Under the pieces are notes generated by a model, which saw nothing but the letters and a program-made list of their open reading frames with translations, searched no databases and had not been told where the DNA came from. Shown here in pieces: positions 22,030-32,157 of a stretch of 64,000 nt of DNA; within the stretch, counting starts at the first letter, position 1, and each line of letters opens with the position of its first letter. This DNA comes from Mytilus edulis (Eukaryota; Mollusca; Bivalvia; Mytilida; Mytilidae): positions 87,122,604-87,186,603 of the forward strand of contig NC_092349.1 of the NCBI RefSeq assembly GCF_963676685.1. Direction: 5' to 3'. The position numbers and the translations under genes were made by a program.

Positions 22030-22565
22030 AATGACGTCTAAACATTAAATATATTGGGTTTTGGATGCGCACTGATTGATATTTTAGTCTGAGATACATG
22101 ATAACTTTGTACGTTGTTTTTTTCTTTGAACTTGCTATCAGTAACTGCAAGGACTTACAAAATTTAACTTCGTGTCTTTGTTTTGTAAGATATTCAATGC
22201 CACGTTCAGTTGGTTCATATACTATGTCGTTACTGTATCATGTTGTTGGATGGCGTCCGCGAACTAGTTTAACCTTGCGACAACATATATGTGCCCGTTT
22301 CAAGTCGAAAGCCGTAGTGCAATGCATATGTCGTTTGTTCATGTCTGTTTTAAGTAAATTGTTTTGTTTTAAATTAGGCTGTTAGTTTTTTCATTGTAAC
22401 ATATTTGTAATTTTAAGGCCTTATATAGTGGACTACTATATGGTGTGGGTTTTTACCAAGGTTAAAGGCCTTACGGTTGCCTATAATTGCTAACACTCAT
22501 TTTATTTCAACTTTGGTGGATAGTTGTGTCATTGACAATTATCCAATATTTCCTTTTTTATTTCT
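22030..22565 (+). mobile_element. Retroelement tail copy, diverged (Penelope-like family)
   Basis: Degenerate form of the tail: gggttttggatgcgcactga, acttgctatcagtaactgca, gtttcaagtcgaaagccgta, actatatggtgtgggttttt, aggccttacggttgcctata, and tgtcattgacaattatccaa. It is older than the copy at 10230-10915. The next stretch, 22566-23215, holds no recognised gene. Confidence 0.6.
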
Positions 22566-23219
22566 AAATTAATAGCCTCCTTGTGTGCAGCAACCTTTTT
22601 AAAAGACAACATGACAGGCAGTGCAAGATCTTGATATTTTGTTCAACTAGGAGATATATACACTATATTCAGGCGGTGTTGGTAGTAAGCTACAAAGATA
22701 TACAACGTTAACATTGGAGACCAGAAATCAATTCTGCTGTTAATTTCTCAATCAATCCTCATTGTCCATGTTGTCATATCCTTTATTTTATACTCAATGG
22801 AATATTTGCGTTCAACATGGTTACAACCTTTTGATATTTATCTAGTTAGAGGAAATCATATATATAACGAAACGAGAAGTGTGAGGAAAATGTTAGGTTC
22901 TTTTCGTTTTTTATCAATGACGCTCTAGTATGAGATTAGCTCATATACAAAAGGAAACAAGGCGGCAATACGACATGCCTGGTTAATTCCCATTAAAATG
23001 TCGATTGTTTGTCAAATACACGTCCTCAAAAAATAGCAAATATGATGTCAATTAGGAACTCAGACATCTTTATAATGACAATGCCAGCACATTTTTGCGT
23101 TTGTTTCAATGGTATGTTTAAATCCAATGCTATTTTCACCTCTGACCTACAAGACGCTTTTAAATTGGGTATATATATATATAAAAAGAACAGTATATTA
23201 TGAATATGTTGAACATCCG

Positions 23220-23262
23220 GTATTTTAATACACATTTTCTATACTTCAATTCTTTCTTGGAT
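23220..23262 (-). other. Predicted 3'UTR exon of Kunitz locus 3
   Basis: Minus-strand acceptor ttgatttattttcag before ATCCAAGAAAGAATTG at 23262, with ATTAAA (complement of 23224-23229) as a possible polyadenylation signal. It aligns with the same blocks after loci 1, 2 and 5. The matching donor is the gtatgt starting at 23766. Confidence 0.45.
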
Positions 23263-23773
23263 CTGAAAATAAATCAAGAGAGGAAAATGAAAACGCACCT
23301 GTCAATTTCAATACATACTCGTATTAGTTCTTATTATGTGTATTTATCTTTGTTAATGAAATGTAACTTTAATTTTCGTAAAGATGAATATTTAAATAAC
23401 AATTTTATCTACGTACTGATATTTGTATATATTTTTTAAATGTTTTTTGCTTCTTTTGTCTTTCTGGTTTTTTTCCCCATGACATGTACCTCACATCAGT
23501 CTTTATTTCTATGTATTTTTTTCAAAATTTGAAAATATGTGTGTTCTTTTATCTAATGGATTCATTAGAAATTCCGTTTGTATCTACGTATGTATGGAAT
23601 GAAACTCCTCTTTTAAAATCTCAATTTTAAATGGTTATTAAATCATTCAATGAATTAAGATACAATTTTAATATTGAATGATCATGTCTCTATAGATCTT
23701 ATATGATTTGCATATCTTCAAATACCACCAAATGATTCATCTATTAATATATAAACTAATACATACATTCAGG

Positions 23774-23934
23774 TTAGGGACATTTAGCTTGACATTCAGC
23801 AAGACTTTTAAAGTTGTTGCCATTTCCATCGCATCCTCCGTAAAAAAATGTCAAACATTCTTTCTTTTGCCAATTGTAGTAATGTCTTAACATGTGTGCC
23901 TCACAAGGTCCAGGGTTCGGTTTTTGCATACAAA
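23774..23934 (-). CDS. Locus 3, Kunitz exon
   Basis: Follows a gtttttgtag acceptor. It encodes CMQKPNPGPCEAHMLRHYYN, then WQKKECLTFFYGGC, GNGNNF and CQAKCP, then TAA at 23774-23776. The 161-nt length to the stop matches its paralogues. A GTATGT donor begins 7 nt after the stop. Confidence 0.92.
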
Positions 23935-26023
23935 CTACAAAAACAATCAACTGAGTTTCACTTTTTAAAATTAATGACAAAATAATGTTTTAACTACACA
24001 TTTGCACGTATCACGTATTCCCACAAAACGGTATCACACAGGCTTTTGACGATGATACATGTAGTTATAGTAATGTATAGGGTGCGCTTGGATATTTGAA
24101 AAAATAATGCTTTTATTTTAAACCAGAAGATGACTTTTCCATTATATTTAGTCGCTATCAATATGATCCCGGAGACAAATAATCAATACATATTTTATGT
24201 TGTTAATCCTGTTTGACCACGTGTCATCCGAAGGAAAATATATGCCCAGTGGGCATATATGGCCAGCGCATTTGACCACTCGAGCACTTATTCTACACAC
24301 GCGTTAGCCTTTCAAAAAGGGCTTGTCGACTCTTAGCTGATGAAAATGGAAAGTGCTTTCGCTTTGTAGATTAATTCATTTACTAGAATAGCCACGTGCA
24401 TCAATCAACAAATTTTACCCAGACGTGAGGTCACACGTTATGCAGTAGTATATATCGTTTAACGTTGCTGTTTACAAACTCCAGAAGATTCGACTATTTA
24501 TAGATAAAAGTTACCTGTGTACCAAAATCATGAATATGCATGATTAATAACCAGGCAAAATCTAATTGCTAAAATAGAGAGGACAAATCCGATACTCTAC
24601 GGGATTGAAGGACATTTCCTAGGTTTGGATTGTCCTAACCAATCAATAAACTTTGATTATTCACGTCTCGTAATATCTTCCAATCAGGTAGCAAGAAAAA
24701 TTCACGCACTAACTGTCCATCGTTCAATTCCTAATCTCGACTCCTAGGAGTCGAAAATAAATACATATATATGAGTAAAATATGTAAAATATGTATGATA
24801 TAATTTTGACTATTTCATTACATTTCTGAAATGCGTTTTTTTAAATAAACAAAGCGGATCACATTCGTCTGTTCTCCGGTTTATATCGCTAGTAATCAGT
24901 AATATTCAAATGACGGTTATCATCATGATTTATCTTTGCATTCTGTGTCTAAGCAGTGCCGATTTGTTTACTGAACGACTGATATTTCTTAAAACTGATC
25001 TTTAAAGTCATATGAAACGAGTGACCGGTAACAAATAATGATAATCCGATACTTGAACTATAAAAATGCAACATATATCATAAACTTAGTCTTCTTTGCA
25101 CGATTTTATCACTTTTTTCGCTTAAAGTCCGTATAATCGTCAAAAAATATTTCATTCCGTCAAAGTTGTGAAAATATGACAGCTAATAAATAGTCGAAGT
25201 TTATCGATTGTCACTCGTTTGTAAACCATCACGACAGAAGCATGTATATCCAGGTAGGCACGTGTATAACAGGTACAATAAGATATAGTTTATCTTGTTG
25301 CCGGAGCGTTGTTTAGAACGTTTGGTTTTACATTCGCACTTGCGTATTGCGATCACCGGATTTTTACAGGAAAGGTCACGCTGCATACGGAAAACATGTC
25401 GGCGAATTGTATGCTGTAAGCAAGTAATTAAAAAAGCTTCTTATAAATTTGGACAAATTATAAAATTTTCTTGAGAAAAAGTACATGTACATAAGTTTCA
25501 TAACGAAAACTAGCCGTTTATTTATAAAAAAAAAAACAAACGTATGCATATATTTTTTATTTAATTTGAAGTTTCATATCACTTTAAAGTTATATTGGCC
25601 TGCATATAAATTTGTAGGATTAAACAATATACATTGTTGAAACATTATTTGAACCTTGTAAAACAAAACAGGTTATAAGCTCGTGAAAACAAACCTATTA
25701 ATTACCGATAATATATTTATATTGTAAATGCATGCAGAACACCACGTCTAAAAGAGTCAAATTAAATCGAAGAATATTATAGTATTAGAAACAAACAGAC
25801 CTATACAGAGTAGCTTTAACAATCTACAGTAAGCTTTGACCTTAGATAATTATAAATTTGGACAGAACATGTATATTATTTGAATCTACTTACACTTCTA
25901 TCGTTAATGTTTATGCATACGATACTATACGATAACAAAATACTTACTATTTCCGTTTAAACCATTTGGAACAAGGCCAACTATTATGAAGCAGACACAC
26001 ATAATTTTGATAAGGCTCTCCAT
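23774..26023 (-). CDS. Kunitz locus 3: intact secreted single-domain Kunitz protein (78 aa)
   Basis: Exons 25948-26023 (signal peptide) and 23774-23934 (Kunitz) join in phase 1 through a split Ile codon to give a complete 78-residue secreted protein. The Kunitz domain has six cysteines at canonical spacing. P1 is Glu (GPCEA), unlike the Lys or Arg typical of trypsin inhibitors, so the target may be a different protease or a non-protease partner; this is inference. There is almost no linker between the signal peptide and the first Cys, in contrast to loci 1 and 2. The 2.0-kb intron contains a MITE-like element. The flanks are related to those of locus 5, so loci 3 and 5 form a second subfamily with locus 6. 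Confidence 0.88.
25001..25590. mobile_element. MITE-like element in the locus 3 intron
   Basis: Ends are inverted repeats: tttaaagtcatatgaaac at 25001-25018 and gtttcatatcactttaaag at 25571-25589 (one mismatch). No target duplication is obvious. A 61-codon minus-strand frame inside (25201-25386) is Cys-rich by chance and has no initiation or splice context. Confidence 0.55.
25948..26023 (-). CDS. Locus 3, signal-peptide exon
   Basis: The ATG at 26021-26023 begins MESLIKIMCVCFIIVGLVPN, followed by GLNGN and one base (A) before a gtaagta donor (25941-25947). It has 25 codons plus one base, the same size as the locus 6 exon. A hydrophobic core followed by LNG is a good signal-peptidase site. 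Confidence 0.88.
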
Positions 26024-26059
26024 GATAAGGAAAAGCTTAAATTGACAGTAATACTTGAA

Positions 26060-26092
26060 TAGTGCTTTATATATCTAACTTGCACAACTAAA
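26060..26092 (-). promoter_or_regulatory. Presumed core promoter of Kunitz locus 3
   Basis: On the minus strand, gttgtgcaagttagatatat is followed by aaagc. The same arrangement, a TATATAAAGC-type box after a ttgtgcaagtta motif, is found upstream of locus 5. The box is about 45 nt before the start codon. Confidence 0.5.
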
Positions 26093-26464
26093 CTCGTGTT
26101 TGAATATGATAGAAAGAGGATGTGCACGTAAAGTATAATTGTAATGTAATAGATTTGGTAACATTAAAACAAGGAAAAACATAACAATGTGGTTTTACTT
26201 AATTAATATATATGATAACATCTTGTACAAAAGCGACATATATTAACTTTGTGGTAGAAGAGCTAGTCTTCATTGGATTAAAATGTTAAAAGAATTCAAC
26301 AAAAATTATATGTCCTTGTCCGGAAAGGAAACTAAAAACTTTAATTTTTGCATTTAAATGAATTGGTTAACATGGTTAATACAAGAAGAGAAGGAAAAAA
26401 ACAAATTACTTCAAAATGGAGACTCGTGCATATCTTTTTCTATAAATCACAATATTAAATATAC

Positions 26465-26835
26465 TCTTCAACTCGTGTATACCAACTGCTTCGAGCATAC
26501 CTCATGCAGATAAGATCAAAACACGTGTCTTTGGTGTATCTGAGGCAGTTAATTCCAAAAAATACGTGTCTCCAGCGTACAAGAAGGGTATTGCTGTTTC
26601 AATAATGTGTATCCCAAGCATTCTTGATAAAGGTTAATTTACACTTCGTGTCACTAGTGTGTCATATGAAGGTGAATCCGTGTCATGAGCGGACCTGACG
26701 ACGATAAATCCAAAAAAAATGTATCTCTAGCATACCTGATGAAGGTTCGTCCAAATAATTGCGTCTTGTGCGTTACGGATAAAAGGTGTTACAAAAAACG
26801 TACTTCGAGCGTACTTGATGAAGGTAGGAATTAAG
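26465..26835 (+). repeat. Degenerate 40-bp minisatellite (about 9 units)
   Basis: Units of roughly 32-42 bp follow the form cgtgtctc(c/g)agcgtac(c), tgatgaaggtta, attccaaaaaa. Recognisable starts occur near 26524, 26564, 26608, 26648, 26680, 26721, 26762 and 26801. Divergence between units is high, so the array is old. It lies upstream of locus 3. The next 340 bp (26836-27175) hold nothing I recognise. Confidence 0.7.
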
Positions 26836-27179
26836 GAGTAAGTAAAAATTGAAAATAAAAACAAGTGTTGATTATATAGTTCTTTCTTAACGTCCCGTTT
26901 GTAATTAACTCATGCATATTCAAGACGACCAAACAAACGATATTGTCTCATCAAATGTTAAAAGAGAATACTTATCTGTCAATCTATGGATGCTGAATAC
27001 TGAGACAAAAATATGTAAAAACTTTTACAAAATATGTTTCGTGAAGAAAAACAATCAATTCGGATCTTTGATATTGACACATATTATAAACTTCAAACAA
27101 GCCAGACATTGACAATACATAAAGTCTTTGAGTTGTGTGTCACTAAATGATCCATTAAACTGATCTATCCTACAAATTT

Positions 27180-27605
27180 ATGAGTCTTATGTAGACGAAA
27201 CGTGCGTCTGGCGTACTAAATTATAATCCTGGTACCTTTGATAACTATTTGCACCACTGGGTCGATGCCACTGCTGGTGGACGTTTCGTCCCCGAGGGTA
27301 TCACCAGCCCAGTAGTCAACATTTAGGTGTTGACATGAATATTAATAATATGGTCATTTTTATAAATTTCCTGTTTACAAAACTTTGAATTTTACGAAAA
27401 ACTAAGGATTTTCTTATCCCAGGCATAGATTACCTTAGCCGTATTTGGCACAACTTTTTTGGAATTTTAGATCCTCAATGCTCTTCAACTTTGTAATTGT
27501 TTGGCTTTATAAATATTTTGATATTAGCGTCACTGATGAGTCTTATGTAGACGAAACGTGCGTCTGGCGTACTAAATTATAATCCTGGTACCTTTGATAA
27601 CTATT
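27180..27605 (+). repeat. 357-bp repeat family, one unit with direct-repeat ends
   Basis: Begins gagtcttatgtagacgaaac and ends with a second copy of the same segment, about 70 bp in all, closing at cctttgataactatt. Between them is one 290-bp interior with the usual landmarks. The hairpin loop is changed (caacatttaggtgttg). Confidence 0.85.
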
Positions 27606-27654
27606 CAGATAAATAGTACATTAATTTATCATTGGAATATATTGCAGCCTTAAA

Positions 27655-27810
27655 ATGGGTACGTCAGACATGCATTCCGTCTACGAAAGCATACATATGA
27701 CGCTCGAATAAAAAGAAATGTTTAAAACGCAAAATAAAGTAAGGAGACGAAGACCATTGATAGGAGAGCGATACGCCAATAATCTAGAAAAAAGTACAAC
27801 TTTAACGAAA
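27655..27810 (-). repeat. Degenerate reverse fragment of the 357-bp family
   Basis: cgtcagacatgcattccgtc, tacgaaagcatacatatgac and gctcgaataaaaag match the reverse strand of the family with many changes. Positions 27811-28400 hold no recognised gene. Confidence 0.5.
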
Positions 27811-28404
27811 ACTGTGTAATGCTACATATGTTTATTTCGATAATTAATGCATTTTTACTGATGCTCGAAATAAAGGTTATGAAAATCCATATATAAAACA
27901 AACGATAATCAAATTAGAAGGGAACAAAGGTTCAGCAAAATATGAACGTAATTAGAGCTTTGTATTTAATCTTTCATGAACTCCAATTGAACAAGACCTG
28001 ATCTTTTGATTTGTCTACTCATCGCTAAATTGACTTGACACAATGACCGCTTTACATATTGCCTGTCTGCTTAAATTATGAATGCGTGTCTGTCTTTTGT
28101 TTAAAATAAAAAAAATATAGACCATACATATGTTACTAAAGTACGCATAAAACTTTGTACAATAAAAATTTCTCCTTAATCGGCCTTTAAACAAATCGAA
28201 AACAATATTAGTTACAACACTAACGGAAATGTAAGTTGTATATTTCAATAAATATCAAAGATTTTAGTACTTTACATACGATTTTTAAGTTATGGTCTGT
28301 TTCAAAATGTTGCAGTCAGTGTTAAATTGTAATCTTATATCCTTGGTTATACATGTACGGGACATTCGATTAACTTATGGTAATAACACAGGATACATAG
28401 ATTG

Positions 28405-28930
28405 TTAAAAGTTATCAAAGGTACCAGGCTTATAATTTAATACGTCAGACGCGCGTTTCGTCTATATAAGACTCATCAGTGACGCTCAGATCAAAATAGT
28501 TAGAGAGCCAAACAAGTACAAATTTGAAGGGCATTGATGACCCAAAATTCCAAAATGTTTTGCCAAACACGGCTGAAGTTATATGTATGTCTAGGATAAG
28601 AAAATCCTACGGTTTTTGAATAGTTCTGTTTGCACACAGTAATTTTTTTAATAAATGACCATATAATTGATATCCATGTCAACACCGAAGTGCTGACTTC
28701 TAGGCTGGTTATACGAAAAGTCAACCAGGAGTGGCATCGACCCAGTGGTGTAAATAAATATTAAAGTAAACCGGCTTATAATTTTAAACGTCAGACGCGC
28801 GTTTCGTCTACACAAGACTCATCAGTTACGCTCAGATCAAAATAGTTAAAAAGCCAAACAAAGTTGAAGAGGATTGATGACCCAAAATTACAAAATAAGT
28901 TGTGTCAAATACGGCTTAGTTCTCTATGCC
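28405..28930 (-). repeat. 357-bp repeat family, reverse copy with direct-repeat ends
   Basis: Starts gttatcaaaggtaccagg and contains cgtcagacgcgcgtttcgtc twice, about 345 bp apart, with agtggcatcgacccagtggt between. The hairpin region reads gtcaacaccgaagtgctgac. Confidence 0.85.
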
Positions 28931-28984
28931 TTGGAACCAATTGTCTACAATCACGTCCACTTTTCCTTGAATGTGAAATACCGA

Positions 28985-29240
28985 ATAAGAATATTAACCA
29001 GATATGTCTTCACATGAGCAACAGTGCCATATGTGGATCAGGATCTGATAAACCTCTTAAAGCATATGAGAACACCTCAAGTGTTGGTTGGGGTACGTGT
29101 TCGACGCTCTAAGGTTTTCTGTATTTTGTTTTTTTACTGTTGGTCAATTTCTTTTAAGCCATGTTGTTGTGAGTTTATCTTCGATTCATGAGTTTTAAAG
29201 TGCCCTTGTTATCCACGCTTCTTTCATCTCTAGGTATTTT
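28985..29240. repeat. Dispersed repeat family C, diverged reverse copy
   Basis: tatgagaacacctcaagtgt, ttggttggggtacgtgttcg and gagttttaaagtgcccttgt follow the reverse order of family C. Confidence 0.5.
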
Positions 29241-29339
29241 GAGTTTATACATGACATTTTGATTTTTTTCTTGGTTAAAATTGTTGTTTGTTTTTTATTG
29301 AGAGGACTACATAAGTTCGACTGAATACCCAACGTTGGA

Positions 29340-31125
29340 CATTTTAACCTATAATATAAAAAAAGAAGATGTAGTATGATTGCCAATGAGACAACTCTAC
29401 AGGATACCAAAATGACCCAGACATTAACGTCTATAGGTCATCGTACGACCTTCAACAATGAGCAAAGCCCATACCGCATAGTCAGCTATACAAGGCCCCG
29501 AAATGACAATGTATAACAATTCAAAAGAGAAAACTAACGGTTTTATTTATGTACAAAAAATGAACGAAAAACAAATTTGTAACACCACTGAATTACAGGC
29601 TCCTGACTTGGGACAGACACAAACATACATAATGTGGCGAGGGCAAACATATTAGCGGGATTCCAACCCTCCTACTAACCTGCCACAGTGATATAACAGT
29701 ACAACATAGGAACAAACTATAAAAATCAGATGGAAAAAAATACAAGTGGACGTGGTCGGGTACTTGTACATCCAACAACAAAGAGACACTAGAAACAGAT
29801 CTGAGAGTACTCTAGACAGCTAGTTCAAAGCCACTAACAACTAATGAAAAATGCATGCATTTAAGACTAAATCATGAATCCGTACACATCCAACATCCAA
29901 TGGATTTAGTGTAAAGACGTCATAAACAGTCAGAGAAACACCTGACCTTGTGCAATGCCAAGATACAAGTAGATCCATGAATGTGTATATGTATATAATA
30001 TAATAATGATATTTAGTTTTCTTTTAATTTACTGAGAACAAAATCAAGATGAATACCAATAAAAACAATATTCAATGATCTTATTATAGTGTTGAATTGG
30101 TAACCTTTTAGAATAAGTTTATTTAAAGGAGCAATATGTTTACCAGGATCATTTCTAAATTTCCGAGCACGGTTAACAACATTTCCGTAAAAAAGAGGAT
30201 GACTTGTGCTATCCCGTTTAAAATAAATTTTTTACAGGTACAACCAAACTTCAAAACCAAATCTTTATATCTATGAAAAATGTAGTAAAGTTTTTAGTAA
30301 TTTATGGTAACGATATCCCTGGTCTAAATATTTACCAGTTATACATAGATTACGTTAAACTTTGTTCAAATCAAAAACGTCACAACAGACACGGGCATAG
30401 TGAACGAGATGTGAAATATAAACAACGTAAGATGGTGCAAAAGGAACATCACCATCAAAAAATGTAAAATTAACAATAGGGAACGAAAAATCGTCACTTT
30501 TGTCGTAAAGTTCAGTGTGGAGTTTCCCGTTTAAAACCGACATATCCAAATCTAAGAAAGGACAGTTATAACCGTTTATATTTGATTTATTGTTAGTTAG
30601 TTCCTTGGGGTAAATGTCAGCAGTATATTGAGATAATTCCTGATTATTTAACGAAAAAAATATCATCAAGATAACGGTAAGTGTTGTTGAATTTATCAAT
30701 TAAATGCAATTTCGACGGGTCTGTACTGGGTTTAGTTATAAACAGTAACTGTGATTCGTAACAGTACAAAAACAAGTCTGCTATTAAAGGGGCGCAATTA
30801 GTACCCATAAGGATACATACAACCTGTCGATGAACTTTGTTGCCGAAACGTACATAAATATTATCAGGGAGAAAATTAACAGCTTCAATCATCTCATCAC
30901 ACCTTCAGTAGGTATATCTAGCATATTTACCTTTCTCATTAGAGAAGAAAGCTTTAAATGAGTTGAAGCAAATATATTTGCATTCATATTTACCAAACGA
31001 CCATTTGATTAAATAGGAAAACTTTTGTTTGATAAGATAGTGTGGAAGTGTAGTGTAAAGAGTAGAAAAAATTAAAACTGTCAACAGAAGCAAAACACTA
31101 CACACCATTAAAGTCTGAAATGGCC
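29340..31125 (-). mobile_element. Penelope-like retroelement, broken RT with long 3' tail
   Basis: Minus-strand reading gives, in three interrupted frames, a recognisable reverse transcriptase. The frames are FSTLYTTLPHYLIKQK (about 31060-30990); DNIYVRFGNKVHRQVV, then MGTNCAPLIADLFLYCYE, then YRYLDDIFF (30892-30644); and LTNNKSNINGYNCPFLDLD, then DKSDDFSFPIVNFTF, then YVVYISHLVHYAR (30640-30370). YLDD at 30662-30673 is the catalytic palm motif. A weaker C-terminal segment continues to about 30010 (HPLFYGNVVNRARKFRNDPG). A 650-bp non-coding tail follows to 29340. At least two frameshifts and truncation at the 5' side near 31125 show it is dead. I assign it to Penelope-like elements from memory of similar proteins; the exact class is uncertain. 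Confidence 0.7.
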
Positions 31126-31425
31126 TATATCTGTACTCGACTGTACTGATTTTAACTCGACCAGTCTGAATTGGTCTGACTTTTACTTAATTTTACTCGA
31201 ACCCAGTCTGAACCATACTCGACCGTTCTGAATCGTACTTGACCCTTATCTTTGCTGTTGAAAATAGTCTGAACTATTACTCGACCAGTCTGAAACAGTT
31301 TTAACCCATTCTCAACCTGTACTCTACCTATTTTTCCGGTCTAAACCATACTTAACCAAAGGTCTGAACAATACTCGATTAGTCTGAACCATACTAGACC
31401 AAATAACCACTACTTTTTTAACTGT
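31110..31425 (+). repeat. Degenerate repeat of about 20-26 bp (agtctgaaccatactcgacc)
   Basis: Around ten or more diverged units of agtctgaaccatactcgacc, with variants such as agtctgaattggtctgac, gttctgaatcgtacttgacc and ggtctgaacaatactcgatt. The array abuts the 5' end of the Penelope-like fragment and lies 25 bp before the LTR element. Confidence 0.7.
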
Positions 31426-31449
31426 CAAAATAAATTTCTTTTTAACTGA

Positions 31450-32157
31450 TGTGACGAAGTCATTAAGAATAAATATATTTTATTAAGTAATTACAAAGTC
31501 AAGAAAGATACTAAAGTTCAAATGTTGAAATGTTCACAAACTGTTTTTAAAGTTCAATTGTTCGAATGTTCAATAGTTCACAATGGCACGTGATCGTATA
31601 GTTTTATAAATGTTCAGTCCTTATGGATTACGTTCGGATATTAAGCGCATGATTTCCAGCCTACCCACGATGGGGAAGACCTTGGCGGAATCTCCGGTAC
31701 CAATAGCTTGTACCAATCTCTTGTACCAAGCTGTCCTTGTAGTCCATTGAGGTATCTTATATAGTCCAATGGTCCATACACCTGCCTATAGCTGTAGGCC
31801 GGTTGTATAATCGTCCGGTTATCGAGTACTATTTACATGAGGTTAATTGTCAAATAATGTAATTAACCCCTGACGGATAAATGTTATTTTAAAGTAAACA
31901 TGGTCATTTATGGGCTTCGGGGTATATATGTCCATAGTATACGAACAGATTGTTATTAGTGTCCAAAGGCTTTCTGCTATTTAATGTATTCACAGATGGT
32001 TATTAGTGTCCAAAGGCTTTCTGCTATTTAATGTATTCACAGATGGTTATTAGTGTCCAAAGCATACATGATTGTCATTGAATTGTTTATTTCCTTTTTA
32101 ATAAATTTCCTAATTAATACTCCTTGATAATTAATTAATGTTACCAATTGTGTAACA
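31450..32157 (-). repeat. LTR (3' LTR if the element is on the minus strand)
   Basis: Carries a 47-bp internal tandem repeat of about 2.5 copies at 31949-32060 (ggttattagtgtccaaaggc, tttctgctatttaatgtatt). The repeat is shared exactly by the other LTR. Confidence 0.92.

Noticed and set aside
25201..25386. Cys-rich 61-codon minus-strand frame that might be an EGF-like peptide
   Set aside because: Cysteine spacing fits no known domain, there is no signal peptide, and it lies inside a MITE-like element in an intron.
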